Translations under genes and position numbers: made by a program
Shown: positions 1 through 12,309 of the stretch, one piece after another
Layout: every line of letters starts with the position of its first letter
How positions within the stretch are numbered: the stretch's first letter is position 1
NCBI GenBank assembly: GCA_018389105.1
Contig: JACATO010002187.1
Location: forward strand, 62,001-126,000
Direction of reading: 5' to 3'
Length of the DNA stretch: 64,000 nt
Source of the DNA: Nautilus pompilius
Lineage: Eukaryota; Mollusca; Cephalopoda; Nautilida; Nautilidae
The notes under the pieces: model-generated
Seen by the model: the letters and a program-made list of their open reading frames with translations, nothing else
The model's database searches: none
Told to the model about the DNA's origin: nothing

Positions 1-3000
1 GTTAAAGAAAACTTAGTTATAAATAGGTTAACTAGTAGTTCTCTCCTTCACCTCCTGGGGTGGGTAGATTAAAGAGAAAGTAGTAGTTAATTTTCTCGTT
101 TTTTAAATTCATGTGCTACCAGTTTCTAAAAACCTTATTCAAAAATACTGAAGAAAGAAAAATAGCATTTTTCTGTATAAACACACAAACAGATTAAAGG
201 CACTTCATTTTTATGAAATTAGAATTTTTCATTCTTCTTCTTCAAAAATCCCAACCCCCCCCCCAACTTCCAAAAGCGAAGTTTTTTGAGGGATGAACAA
301 ACAGGTACAAGTTTCAGGAAGATTGTCGTCTGTTCGGAACAGAGGATTAGGGGATGGAGAAGCCAGCTCCAACCTTCAGCTTCAGAAACTGGTCTTCCAA
401 GTTTCTAGCTGCTTCGATAACCTCAATGCCGATTCTTGATTAAAAATAACAAATCTACACCTTCCAGGTAACTTTTCTTTTTTCTTCTACCTGTCCAGTC
501 AAAATCAATTGCACAGTAACATGCACGCATGAGTGTGAATGTGACATATCTGCAGTTTGTCTAGTCTACACATTACACGGCTTGGAGTGAAAAACTTTCA
601 TGGCACAGAAGCTTCTCGCATGACTGTTACCCATCTGAAAGAAAAGCAAGAGGAGAAAAACTAGCAGAGATAAAAATGAATACTAAGCAACTTTGGTTGA
701 CAAACAAGAGTAATCTTTAAAAAAAAAACAAAAAAAACACATGCACTCTTCTCATTTAGAATTTACCTAATAATTACCTTTTAAATTTTATAGTAAAAGA
801 GGGTTAATAACTGTAGCCTGGATATGTTGGTTAATTAGCCAATTAACTGAACACACTGGGCTCATATATCATCAACATGACATACAATATTAGCTATAAT
901 GATAACAACATCATGCATATCTTGGGATGTAGGTTTTGTATTTAACTTCAGATCTTTTTATTTGCCATGTTTTGTTGTTGATCACATCCCAAGGATTTAC
1001 ACTTGTGTCAAAACCTAGAACACAAGACAGGCAGAAAAAAGGGAAACTTAATGCCAGAAGCAGGGATTCACATGCCCCATGCCCCAACTACAGACAGGGC
1101 GAAAGGGCATATAAGAACTATCAGGATGAGTGAATTCCACTCTTTTTGCTCAGGTATATTTTAAAAATTTTAACAGTTACAATTCAATTTTGAAAAATGC
1201 TTTTAAATGAAAGCTTAATCGTGCATTTTCATTGTTAAATTCAAATTCTATGCCGAGAAACCAATCTATTACATGAAAATTTCAAATTTACAGCCAATTA
1301 AATTTGGGTATTTTTGTCAAGTTTACTTCACACAATTTAAAGTAAATTATAAGTTTCATGCGGCATTAAAAATGGAAATTAGCCTCATCACTTTAAACTA
1401 CAGAAAACAATGCAACCCAGACTATATGTATATTTTTTCTACCTGCACATTATAATTAATCAGATATTCACCGAGTCTTATCTGGGTTGCATGGTTCTCA
1501 AGAAACCCAGAACAGCAGATGGTGACAGTTAGTCCTGCTGCTGCAGTCAGGGGAGATCACTCACTTTTCTGTAGCTGCGGTACTGTCGGTTCTGAATGTC
1601 ATTGGAGGGGTGTTGGCATGGCAGAGTCGAAACAGGAGGCCAGGCTCTATGCCTTCAAACCACTGAAAGAAAAAGTTTGATTGAGACGAGAACATCCATA
1701 AGAAACTGTTCTGCAGAGGTCAGTACGCAGCAGTTGTTTGGTTGGCTAATCTTTAGCAGACACCAGCATAGAGAGATTTAAAATTTACAAAATAAACCAG
1801 ATTGATTATCCAATTGGTCTGCTTACTAATGTAAAAATGCCTAAAGTAGAGAATACCAACACACAAATTAAATGGAATGACTTATTCAAACAAAATGAAT
1901 CCCCAATGGAGCTTAGAGTTCCAAGTTGTTATGGCACACAGGAGTCAGGTTTCTCTAATAAAAAGCCAACTTCTTTTTTAGAGAGCCCAGCTTCCGCCAT
2001 ACACTTCTGGCAGACCAGGTGGCTTCACCAGGCACCAAAGCCTTTGATGCGAGTGAGAAAGCCAATCAACATGTCAACATGCAGGTTACAGATGTAGAAA
2101 GAAACTGCTCTCTATGAATACTTACAAAACATTCACATACTCACCTGATTAAAAAAAAACAAAAACAACAACAAAAAACTTTCACGAGTATAATGTCATA
2201 ATCTGGTCACCTGTGACTGTTGGATAGGCAAAGAGCTTCGTTGTTTTGCCTAATACCAGTAACAAAAAGTTAGAATACCTTTATGGATAGACTTTGCTGA
2301 AATTGCTTTTAATATTCAAATTAGTACATGTAATTTATCTTAACTTGAAATTTTGTATATAAGAAAACAGCAACATTTAACAAGAATATTATGAGAGAAA
2401 AACACACACACAAAAAAAAATGTACTTATACACCTGTGAACGAGCAATATTCACACCCAACTAGAAATGACTGCAGTAAATGCGCACAAGAAAATTATTC
2501 TAATGCTCAAGTTAGTTAGTCAGCCCTACAATAAAATGCATATTTAATGAAATAGAATTATTTTAGCAAAGAAGAAAGAAGAAAATTACAAAGTGCAAGC
2601 TTGAAAATTTATTATTAGTAAACAAAATTAAACAGGACTGATATGCACATCAATGAAAAGCATATTTATATAAATTATCTTGAATGTAAACATTCTAAGA
2701 TTTGATTAATGTTTCCTTTCCCCTCCTCAAAGGGAAAACGATCTTCTGGCCTGTAATTCACATAGTAGCTTATGACAACTACCTGTTACCTGGCAACAAA
2801 AACAACAGCCATTTTAGGGCATCTAGCCCACCTATAAATAAGCAGCCATGCTACCGCCAGCAGAAAATCATCATCGGTCGTGTGATTGCAAGTCAGGAGG
2901 CATCTAGAGTTGGTAACAAAAGGAGAAGAAGAAAAAAGGCAGGTGCGTTGGGAGCAAAGCCATCTCTAGTAACCTACAGTGGGTGACTTCTGAAGCAGCG

Positions 3001-3699
3001 GGAGGTAATTCATGCAAACGCTGGTGATACGACAGTCTTCCACGTACGATACACTTATAGGGGAGAAGAAGAAACAAAGTTGTCGTAAATCTATTGGGTC
3101 TCTTTTTTTTTTGGTCTTCCTCTGTCGTTAGGGGTAAATACAAGTTCAAGGAAAAAAAAGAAAAAAATTTATTGGTAAGCATGCCCCCCCCCCTTTTTCT
3201 CATTTAGCAGAAATAAAATGGATAAACTGTTCGGTAGTTCTCGGGGATACTGCATAATTATTACCACACTACTAGGGAACAAAAAAGACCAGGAGTCGAG
3301 GGAGCCTAGTCGGTCTAATGTTTAAATCTCCTCCTGTCCATCCACACCAAAACAGCCGCTTTCTTTAGTCATAAATCCTACTTAATCCCAACTAGAATCA
3401 GCAAAAAACGAAGTAACCATAAACAATGAAAATAATTACACAAGTTCACAAAAATACCCATTTTCTACTTTTAAGTACACAAAATTCCACAACTGCTGCA
3501 AACGTTGAGAAAATGCTTTGATGCTAAAATATACATAGTAGTGTTTTTTTTTTCTTCAGACCATAAGGGGCCTTTGTCTGTCGGTGTAATAAACTTGTGT
3601 AGACTGAGAAAGTTGGATGGAGTCTTAGTGCAGGAATAATGGTAGTCTTTCTAAATGCCAACTGCTAGGTGTAATAAGGTTTGGAAAACAGCTGCTTAC
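1..3699. other. AT-rich stretch without a recognisable gene
   Basis: Low-GC sequence with homopolymer runs and short open frames on both strands. No protein motif, RNA gene or convincing exon chain was found. It lies downstream of the minus-strand FGD-like gene and could hold its 3' untranslated region or further introns, but nothing in the sequence proves that. Confidence 0.5.
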
Positions 3700-3765
3700 A
3701 TTTGTTGCCTTTACTTCAGATGTCATGGAATTTTTGGACATGGATGCTGAAATATCGTTTATCAT
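3700..3765 (-). CDS. Candidate internal exon (22 codons), unassigned
   Basis: On the minus strand a pyrimidine-rich stretch ending TATTTTCAG precedes 66 open bases that end at a GTAAGC donor, so the exon would be symmetric and in phase 0. It encodes a short Ser/Met/Lys-rich peptide beginning MINDISASMSK. The phase fits the last recognised FGD-like exon, which also ends in phase 0, but the distance is 5 kb and the peptide does not resemble a PH domain. If the donor is ignored the frame continues 24 more codons to a stop. Evidence is only splice signals plus open frame. Confidence 0.22.
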
Positions 3766-6700
3766 CTGAAAATACAAACAGAGATGTGGAGAGAGATCTG
3801 TCAGTGGAGGAGTGAGCTGGGGAAAATGAAGCTGACAGGGAGGGTGAAGGCAAGAAGAATAAGGAATCCACATGCTGAACAAAACAAACTGAACCCGTTC
3901 AGCAGATGCTGGCTGGCTGGTTTGGTTTGTGCAAAGTTATAAAAGAAATTGAGGGCAAAGGTTTACTGGCTTAAAAACAATAAAACTGTAAAAACAACAG
4001 CTGTTACAACTAAAACATACAAGCGAACCACATGCCATAGCTTGCCACTCTGTAGCCAACAATAAAATGCTTGTAATTCTTGGGAACCGCTTCTGTCCCC
4101 CACTTCTTCTGTAAGTGGAACTGAACCAATAAAAACTATGGCCCTGAGGTTTGTGTTCTGATGTGTGGGGATTCCGCAAGAAAGAATAGCAAAAGCCAAA
4201 AGGTCAGAATACAGAAACACCAAAGCCTGCCTCATTAGCAGTCTACAAGGATAGTTAAATTATAATTAACAAATGGACAGGATGTCTTTCCACCCATTCA
4301 GATGTTAATTGGACACTATCCAAAGACAAATAAATGGCCAAAGTATATATTTCGGGTGAGATTGTGCATATGCTGAAGGTCCAAGTGGGAAGGTAACCAC
4401 TGTCCACTATCGCCATGCCGTAAACAGACAAGATTATCCACCTGTATACTTGAGGTTATGTTATTTATAGGCCATTCAATATGGCCAGAGTGTATCACAG
4501 ACTGCCAAAATTAGAATTATTTCTCACGAAGCTGTGGCCAATAATATTATCGAAAAGTTCACTGCCGCTGGAGAAAAAGTTACCCCAAAGGCCTTCAACA
4601 ATGACACCGTGACAAAAGTGTGCCTTTACTTCCACAAGATTCTCTTACTGACAACAGGAATGAGCCAAAGAATGGACCAAGATAATCTCAAACACCTTGG
4701 CTACAGGGGGGGGGGTGGTGTAGCATGTAAGAAACTCCTTTTAAATTTTTAAAGATAAATCTCATGCCGTTATAATAAATCATACGGAAGCTCAATGATA
4801 TCCATATTTCTCAAGAGGATGCCAATGCTACTGGGGGAAAAGAAAAAGAAGTCAAGGTATTCATCTTCTCTCCTAGGTACCAAAAAGACCCAATATGGAT
4901 CTGACTGAGCAGGTATCTGGACTGTCAGCTGAGAAGTAACCCATCCATTTCCTACCAATATGACAGAATTAAGGGAAGCAGCATTCATATGGATATGTGG
5001 GGAAATCTACATTAGACTATGATACAAAATCTCATTGATTCAATTCCAATCAGGGTAGAGGTTCCTCATGCTGCAATAGGAAGCTTCACCAACTAATAAC
5101 AAAAAAATGTCACTTTGTTTCTCGTCTTTATTTGATATGCCCTGCAACAGGTGGAACAATCACTAAAGACACCACACAAAGCCTCATCCTTTCAAACCAT
5201 CGGTTTTAACGCATTTTAAAATTAACGAATGGCGTTACATCGAACAGCTTTGTTAAACGGACCATTTTAAACACTCACCACTATAAAACTAAAAAAAAGG
5301 GAAATAAAAAAACAACTTGTGGATTATGCGCCCACTGTGATGCTCGTGAAGTCTTAGATGTGACTCCTTGTAGTTTGAAAGCATGAAAATCCAAGTTTTT
5401 TTTTTTTTTAATTTCTATTGTTCCACAAGTTTTACAGTCTTAACTGTCTCATTTAAATCTCATTGCAAACTGTTATGAAATAGTTTACCTTTCTATTGTG
5501 CTCGCCCACTGACGAAAGAGGATTTGGTAAACTGATTTATAAGAAATTGCTGCTGATGTAATGAGATGTGGTGATGGTCAAGTTCCTTCCTCTCCACCTG
5601 CAATCCCTAAAGACTGCACCAGATACTCAACTGTAATGCAAGGTGAGCTAATCATCACTATGATGAGAAGTGAGCACCTTAACTGGTTCTATGCATGCAC
5701 GGCCAGGAATTATCAATTTTTTAAAATCATTGATGGGAATCCATTGTTTTCGAAATCCTCTGGAAAAATAATATTGCACCTTTTCCCAACCTGACACCAT
5801 GTTTAACAAGATAAGGATACCACGCCTGCAAACTCTAAGATGTTTAACTTAAGTTTTACATAAAAATGAAAACAGGTACGGTCTTAATTCTAAAAGTTTT
5901 AATTAATAAACCTATCCTACTTGCCATTTTAATCCACTTTTTATTATATTTGAGAATTAAGATAAACTACCCTTTTACTGCTACTCTACATTTGTTCTTT
6001 ATCACTACTGTTCAATTTTTTTTTAAAGAAATTACCATCTACGATACACACCCATTTGTACTAAACTTCCTTTCCTGAAAGCTTAAAGATCAATAAAAGT
6101 CTTTTCTATGAGGAAAAGTTGGGTGCTTGAGGTTCAGGTTTGAGAAACCAAAGAATCCATAGTAGGATAACGGCCAGCCTCAAAAACAGTGGCAGAATCA
6201 TTTCAGATGGTGAAAGCATTCATTCATAAGAGAAGAAACTTTTAGCAAAACTAAATATACATTTTTAAATTTTAAAATAAAATAAAATCACCAAAACTGT
6301 CAAGAATAACAAAGAAATTCTTAGCGAAAACCTGTACGGAGAGAGAAAAATAAGGACAAAAAACAAGCTAGGATTCCTGTGGTAACAGAATAAAAAGAGA
6401 GAGAGAGAGAGAGAAATCCATGAAAGATTTGGTTAGACAAAAACAATAATCACACCAAACGCTGATGTGGTTATCAAGGCTAAAAGCACCAACAGTGGGG
6501 CAATAATCCAGTCAGATTACGTAGCTTTGTAGACGTTATGCTGATTACAGGAGAACATCATCGCCAAAGATTTTTCAGGGGGTGCTCTCTGAGCTACCCA
6601 CTGCACCTCTCCATAAACCATAATGCAGTCTGCTGCACCAGTCACTAATCATCAACCGAATGACTAATGCCAGAGATAGTCTTCTCACCTGTTAATGCAG

Positions 6701-8240
6701 TAAGACACTAATAGCATCTACACAGCCCAACCATAATCCCCTGATATTATTAGGGCAAGTGTTGTTTGCAAAACTTATGATGAAATATAGCAGATGTAAC
6801 TTTTTTAGCACCAAAATCCTCAAAATTAAAATTAAAAAATCCATCGCCTATCTCCAATAGAGATAGTATCGAAAGCACCTTTTCCTACTGGACTAGGTAA
6901 TATTCGCATTCAGATTATTCAGCCTAACTTTAATTGTGCATAATCTAAAAGAAAAGAAAAAGCAAAACATTTCACTTGATTAATAAAAACTGTTTTACAC
7001 CTTTAATATTAAAATATTATAATTATTAAATTTTATAAACTTTGGCTGCACATTCTTAATCTTCAGTTTATAATAGTCAAACATTAATTAAAGAATATAA
7101 TTCACCTTAGTGGAATAACTAACTAGTATCATGATAAGAACAGCGATAAAATGCCATAAAACTGTCAGTAAATATTTCTTGATCCTAAGCAGGTTCAAAA
7201 ATGGAATTTATCTCTTGTACTAATTAAAATAAATTAGGATATGCTACAGGAAATTTTCGTAATCTTTTCGTGTCAACTCGCAGGTTAGAGATGGAAATGT
7301 CTCATGCTAAAAATAACAAGCAGTCTCCATTGGTCATTCTGGAGATCTTAATGGCTGCCAGGATTTCAATCATGCTAAACAAATAAGTAATAGTCACCAA
7401 TGGCTGCCAGGATTTCAATCATGCTAAACAAATAAGTAATAGTCACCAATGGCTGCCAGGATTTCAATCATGCTAAACAAATAAGTAATAGTCACCAAAC
7501 AGCCACCATGCTTATAACAGACAAAGCAAGCATTAATGTCGTTGAGGCCTAGAGTTGGCTCTGTTCTCAGGATAGGCCATCTACAGTACGCAATGAGCTG
7601 ATTCCTAAGAACGAATATCAGTGATGATAATAAAAGACAATACATGAATTCTCATGTGCTGAAAATTCCTAAACAGGTTTCTGAAGGCGTTCAGTCTGTC
7701 TATCAGAACCTGCCAAGGTAACACCCCAGTATCAAACGCAGTGTCGTGCACAGAGCTGGTGTTGGACCACTGTCAGAAAAACACGACTTGGGAAGGCGTC
7801 TGCCTCCAACCCCAAGTCACAAAGGAGCACTGGCCCTCTCCATTCCCTGAGCCGATCCCATCGCTTACTGCCATCCTAGCACCCCGGCTGACACATTGCA
7901 TTACCCATGCAGACAAACCCATTTAGCGTGCATGCGGCCAAATCTGACTGATCAGCTATCAGCAGAAAGTGTTGAAAAACCTTTTGTTAATATACATTTT
8001 CTTAAAATAAAGCATCAGTCCCACCCCCTTCCAGTTAACCTATACGCTAGTGGTTGGCTTTGTTCACCAAATCTTTACCAAGGCCGAAAAAACTATCAGT
8101 TATCTTGTGTTAAATGAAGTAGGTATTACTGCAATAATATTTGGAGGGGGAAACATCCTGCTGGAGGGACAAAGGTGTTCATCCCGCAACACTCTACTTC
8201 AACCTGGGGCTCGGAGCGAGGCCTACGCAGGTACGAGCAT
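3766..8240. other. Non-coding or unassigned stretch
   Basis: AT-rich sequence probably downstream of, or intronic to, the minus-strand FGD-like gene. A 72-codon frame at 4534-4752 (+) and one at 4770-4988 (-) have protein-like composition but no family was recognised. A (GA) run sits at 6398-6413. The rest shows only scattered short frames. Confidence 0.45.
7351..7497. repeat. 49-bp unit in three perfect tandem copies
   Basis: The unit starting ATGGCTGCCAGG occurs at 7351, 7400 and 7449 without mismatch, followed by unique sequence. On the minus strand each copy contains TTGTTTAG followed by an open stretch reading (M)IEILAAI. That resembles a splice acceptor plus the start of a PH-domain C-terminal helix, but this is a weak inference. 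Confidence 0.85.
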
Positions 8241-8414
8241 TCAGTGTCCTTGCAGAACTGACAAGGATAAAGTGGACCAACCAGACAAGATTCTCTCTTC
8301 AAGCTCACACATCTGACCACTGCACCTACAGCCGCTAACCACATTCACACCATCGAGTGCATTAAGTGTTGCATTTTCTTTCAAATTAAAATTGTCAAAT
8401 TGAAATCTCCCTCT
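8241..8414 (-). CDS. Candidate alternative terminal exon of the FGD-like gene
   Basis: It follows a strong pyrimidine-rich acceptor (CACATTTTTCAG) 228 bases downstream of the last PH exon and opens in phase 0, as required. It runs 57 codons to TGA. The peptide (RGRFQFDNFNL at its start) does not look like the missing PH strands. It would therefore give a protein ending inside the second PH domain. It could equally be chance. Confidence 0.3.
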   Translation of the reverse strand, partial: RGRFQFDNFNLKENATLNALDGVNVVSGCRCSGQMCELEERILSGWSTLSLSVLQGH

Positions 8415-8642
8415 CTGAAAAATGTGAAAAACAAAAACAAACATGAAAAGAAAAAGGGAAAGGAGCCGGGTACGTCCTCGAAGACATGCCTCCCTCCAGA
8501 CACTGTCCGGCATGCTGCCTAGAGGGGTTGGAGGAAGCTGATTTTTAAAAGGCATTTCTACAAGCAAGTCCAGAGAACAACTTCCAAATTTAACCAGCGA
8601 TCAAAATCCAGAGGGGGGAAGGCATGTAAACAGGATTTATAC

Positions 8643-8702
8643 CTCAGTGAATCTGGTAACTTCATAACCAAGAAGAGGGGTGCTCTCCGCAGCAGCCATA
8701 TC
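8643..8702 (-). CDS. FGD-like exon: middle of second PH domain
   Basis: 20 codons in phase 0 at both ends, acceptor TTTTTTGCAG and donor GTATAA. The peptide includes ESTPLLGYEV, matching the ExxPLLGF segment that follows strand 4 in FGD PH2 domains. It is the last exon of this gene that can be assigned by homology. Confidence 0.8.
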
Positions 8703-11700
8703 CTGCAAAAAATAGAAAGAATCCTGCAGACCAATATACTCCATCACACAGGAAATCAATCCTCTCTTTCTATCAGCGTTTAAAAATTCAGTGCAGATTC
8801 TTTTGCTTTTTTTTTTGTTGTTGGTTTATTACCAATCTAACAGCAATCAATTCTATTATTGATGACATTTATTTTTGATTAAAACGAGTGAAGTCTACGG
8901 CTCCTTTAGTGTGATGTCCATAAATCCAAATAGATAATTAAATGGACAGGCAATGGCTGACGATTATTGACGTTTCAAGATTCTCTTACCCCCCACACTT
9001 TTTTTTTTCTTTTCAATTAAAAGTTTCAAAGTGATGAAAGATTAATTCCAAGATAAACAAGAGACAGCTAAGAAGAGAAGATAAGAAAATCACTGCAAAA
9101 CACGCTAATCATCAGCCGCTGTCCGCCACTGCTGTCTCCACGACTTTTCGTCTCTCACCCTCCACTGCCAGCATTGGCCGTGGTTGGTTTCCACCCTCTC
9201 TCTCTCATCTGCAACTGGGAAGAGGGACCGGTCATTTCAGAGTGTTCCTACTCCTCCTCCCAGGCCCGATTGCACTGCTGGCACAAAATGGTGGCAGCCT
9301 GTTCATGCGCTGACCGTTTCCAGCTGGGAACATGAGATACCACAGAGGCCTCAACAGTGGATAGGCCATGTACCAACAAGGGAGACTTACACAGCTGCTC
9401 CTTTTTCTTTTTGCATGTAGGCTGGTTGATGAATGTAGTTTGGCGTCAGAAGCCTAATGCATCTGCCCTGCATTTCAGCACTAGACGCATCACAAAGTCC
9501 TACGCTATAAGCGAATACCAACCAACATCATACAAAAACTCTACAATGACAGCCGGGCCAAAACAAAACACACTGGTGCTAATGACAAAGACTGAGAAAT
9601 TTTGATGTAGCTGCCATGGTTTGCGCAAAGAGGACATTAAAACTGACAGACTGCACTGATGAAGTTGAGATTGTGGCAAAGCCCAGTACACATCTGTGAA
9701 ACTGTAATTCTTCAAAGTTGATTTAATTCTAAAAGGTAAAGGCTTTGCTACAATTCTGCTGTTTAAATACCATGTTACCTCCTTTACTCCAGTTTGCATG
9801 TAGCAGATAGACAAAGAGAAAGGAAGACAGACAGAAAATCTGGGAGTTTGTATCACAGGACCTGCACAGTCTCAATGCTGACTTACCTCATTAGCTTTAT
9901 ATGTATACAGAACCTTATCCTTCAACACAAACCAGAGTCTCTTCCACTTTTTCCCTTTAAACATCTTCAGGTAACCACTCATTGTTGCTCCTTGGTCATT
10001 GGCATGCACCTAGGCAGGGGAAAAACAAAAACAAACATTATCTTTTTTCTTTGTTAAATTCATGCAGAAAAAACAATTCTAATAAATGAGATGTGAATGA
10101 CACCTTAGGTACTGTACTCTCTTTCTAAGAACAGAGAATCTAGCAGCTATCTACCTCCTTTAGCCATGCCGGTCTCCGGATATAGGAACGCTGTGAACCC
10201 TTGCCACTTCTCCGTATCTTCTGGAAGCGTGCCAACAGATTGCTGAAACTGAGAGATGAGTCAGAAGGATTCTCTGCCTCCATGACTTTTGGATTCTTCT
10301 CTTGTAGTTCAGTTTCTGCAAGATTAAAAAAAAAAAAATAAAGGTAGAAAAGCTGTTTTCATTAAGCAAGTCTTAGTAATATCTCTACCTAGTAATGTCC
10401 ATTCATGCTGTTGTACACGAAGGTCTACAAGGTAGACAACCATGGTGAGGCAGCATTGTGTTACAGGTGTCCACAGAAGAGCGAGAAACCATGCCAGGGA
10501 CATTCATGAAACATGGGCCCTTAACCTTTGAAAGGCTGATAGTCTAACCACCCCTGCACACTTTCCGCTAAACAATACAATAAAAAACAACAAAAAACCA
10601 GTTAATCTTTGATTTAAGACAAATGAGCAGTCAAAAAGAAACTTATAGAGCAATATTATCAAGATATTATGCAAGTATCTAGTTTAAATTTAAGTGAGGC
10701 TACTGCACCAAAGAGCATGTTGTAAAGGATAAAAAAAATTATCCTTCCAGTAAAGATGAGAGAGACCCTTAAAATTTTACCACTAGTGAGTAAACAGGCA
10801 ATCGGGAAACCAATTTTCTGAAGGTATTGAGGGGAGGGGGGTGTCTTGAAACCAAAAATTTATAAACCAAGTAACTCCAATATGGGAATTATTTTAAGTT
10901 TAAAGGTTAAAATCAAAAGGTCTAAGCCAATAATTGATCCAGCAGTTGTACAAAGTCAACGAAGATCCAGAAAATGAAAAAAAAATTTCTCAACATGGCG
11001 AGATTAATGACAATGGAGCTATAAATAGGACAGTAAGAAACAACACTACAGAGCAGACACAAAGGCAGGCTGGCGATTTACCTGTCTTTAATTTTTCAAA
11101 GCATTCATCACAAACCCTGTCCACTTTGTACTTGAGATACCTGAGAGGAGCCTTGTTATTGGAGCAGTAACCACACACAACCTAAAAAATAAAGTGAATA
11201 ACAGGATATGAGATCCCACTCATTGGTAGAGGTATAGTAAAACATATTACACAGACAGTGACGACAGTTATTTACTTATTATCTGACTATCATCGGATTC
11301 TTTCACTCTGCATTGTTCCGACTATACATATGGTTCCTTCCAGCAGTTACTCTAGAACAAAAAGTAGTACTCACTCTGCCACAAGCCCGACAGTGATGGC
11401 GTCGCCATGTGACCGTGAACTCACATGTGCATAACATACACATTGTTACTCTGGCATCAGGAACCCACAAGGGAGCTTTTGACCCCAGCACAAAATCTTT
11501 GTCCAGCAAAAACTTTAAAAATAAAAAAGAAACAGGAAAAATTACCTATGCATGGACACAGAAATACCATTTTAAAGCAGGCAAAGCTTCTGGCTAATAC
11601 TAAAGCACCCAGATGTTTTTCTTCTCATCTGCTACTCAATTTATCATCATTTTACATTTACTATAAGTTCTTCTGTTTTTTTTTTTTTATTATTTGCAGC

Positions 11701-11976
11701 TGAACTTTGGCAGGGTACACTCAGTAATGGCCCCTTTTGGATAAACCTGCCTCTGAGCAAATTGTTCAACTGCAGAACTCGCCAGAGTTAGAGAAAGAAA
11801 TGTTCGGCCACACTGTGGTGTGTTTGCCTAAGTTTACCTTGCCCCTTGAGATTGTCCATGTAAGTAAAATATTCACCTGTGCATGAGTTCCTCCATCAAA
11901 AGTGTTTCTTTTCAAAGCATTCTCCTCAATAGCAGTAGTCAGCACATCAATCCATTCATCTCTTTCGTCTGGAGTA
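8643..11976 (-). CDS. FGD-like FYVE/PH domain protein (partial gene, exons joined by phase)
   Basis: Exons in transcript order are 11976-11877, 11512-11375, 11181-11082, 10315-10155, 10009-9887 and 8702-8643. All join in frame with GT/AG borders. They encode the last helix of a PH domain (TPDERDEWIDVL), a FYVE zinc finger with WVPD, RRHHCRACG and all eight zinc-ligand cysteines, a Ser-rich linker, then the start of a second PH domain (GYLKMFKGKKWKRLWFVLK, followed by STPLLGYEV). This PH-FYVE-PH order is that of FGD proteins, which are Cdc42 GEFs acting on PI3P membranes and actin. The GSKAPLWVPD and TMCMLC phrasing is nearest to FGD5/FGD6. The RhoGEF domain and half of the first PH are not found upstream within the window, and the rest of the second PH is uncertain. 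Either the gene is partial or distant exons exist. Confidence 0.85.
9887..10009 (-). CDS. FGD-like exon: start of second PH domain
   Basis: 41 codons in phase 0 at both ends, with acceptor CCTAG and donor GTAAGT. The peptide has the PH signature GYL, a basic Lys/Arg loop, then WKRLWFVLKDKVLYTY, matching strands 1-4 of the C-terminal PH domain of FGD proteins. Confidence 0.88.
10155..10315 (-). CDS. FGD-like exon: linker between FYVE and second PH
   Basis: 161 bases entering with two bases, which match the single base left by the previous exon, and leaving in phase 0 at GTAGAT. It encodes a Glu/Ser-rich then Arg/Lys-rich linker ending RRPAWLKE. FGD5/6 proteins have a comparable basic linker at this place. 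Confidence 0.75.
11082..11181 (-). CDS. FGD-like exon: C-terminal half of FYVE finger
   Basis: Opens in phase 0 after TTTTTAG and closes after one base of a codon at GTAAAT. It encodes VVCGYC and VCDECF, giving the last four zinc ligands of the FYVE finger begun in the preceding exon. The total of eight cysteines is complete. Confidence 0.9.
11375..11512 (-). CDS. FGD-like exon: N-terminal half of FYVE finger
   Basis: 46 codons in phase 0 at both ends, with a GTGAGT donor. The exon carries the FYVE WxxD motif as WVPD, the first CxxC pair, and the basic RRHHCRACG motif that binds phosphatidylinositol 3-phosphate. The exon break falls inside the finger right after ACGR. Confidence 0.9.
11877..11976 (-). 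CDS. FGD-like exon: end of first PH domain
   Basis: The acceptor is TTAG and the donor GTGAAT; 100 bases, entering with one base and leaving in phase 0. The peptide TPDERDEWIDVLTTAIEEN is the characteristic C-terminal helix of the PH domain that precedes FYVE in FGD proteins, including its invariant Trp. Confidence 0.8.
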
Positions 11977-12243
11977 CTAACAGGATAAAAGACAACAGCA
12001 TTACTGACGAGGAGAGATGATAAACCAGAAAGACATGGAAGTAACCTGGATTTAATGTGTTAGTAGTAAAAGCTAATCCAAAGGCTGGATTTGTCTGACT
12101 TTAGTTTCTAATGCCTTTTGTAAATGTATAAATCCTGTTTCCTGAAAGAGGAAGATACAACAAGCGACATTAAAACAGCTGTGTTAAAGATCACGCATTA
12201 ATGGCTGCATTCAGTATAGGAGGGAGGGGAAAGGTTTTCCCAC

Positions 12244-12303
12244 CTGGCTCGGTGCGCGATGACATCTTTAATGATGTTGGTGTACCAACTGGCCCCGCCC
12301 GAC
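12244..12303 (-). CDS. Possible upstream exon of the FGD-like gene
   Basis: A polypyrimidine tract and CCAG precede 60 open bases ending at a GTGGGA donor. The two bases left over join the one-base entry of the 11976-11877 exon to give ...IAHRAS-TPDERDEW. FGD5-type proteins have RAS in the same place before their final PH helix. The rest (SWYTNIIKDV) is not recognisably PH, the frame upstream stays open to about 12425, and there is no start codon in frame. Confidence 0.3.
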
Positions 12304-12309
12304 CTGGAG

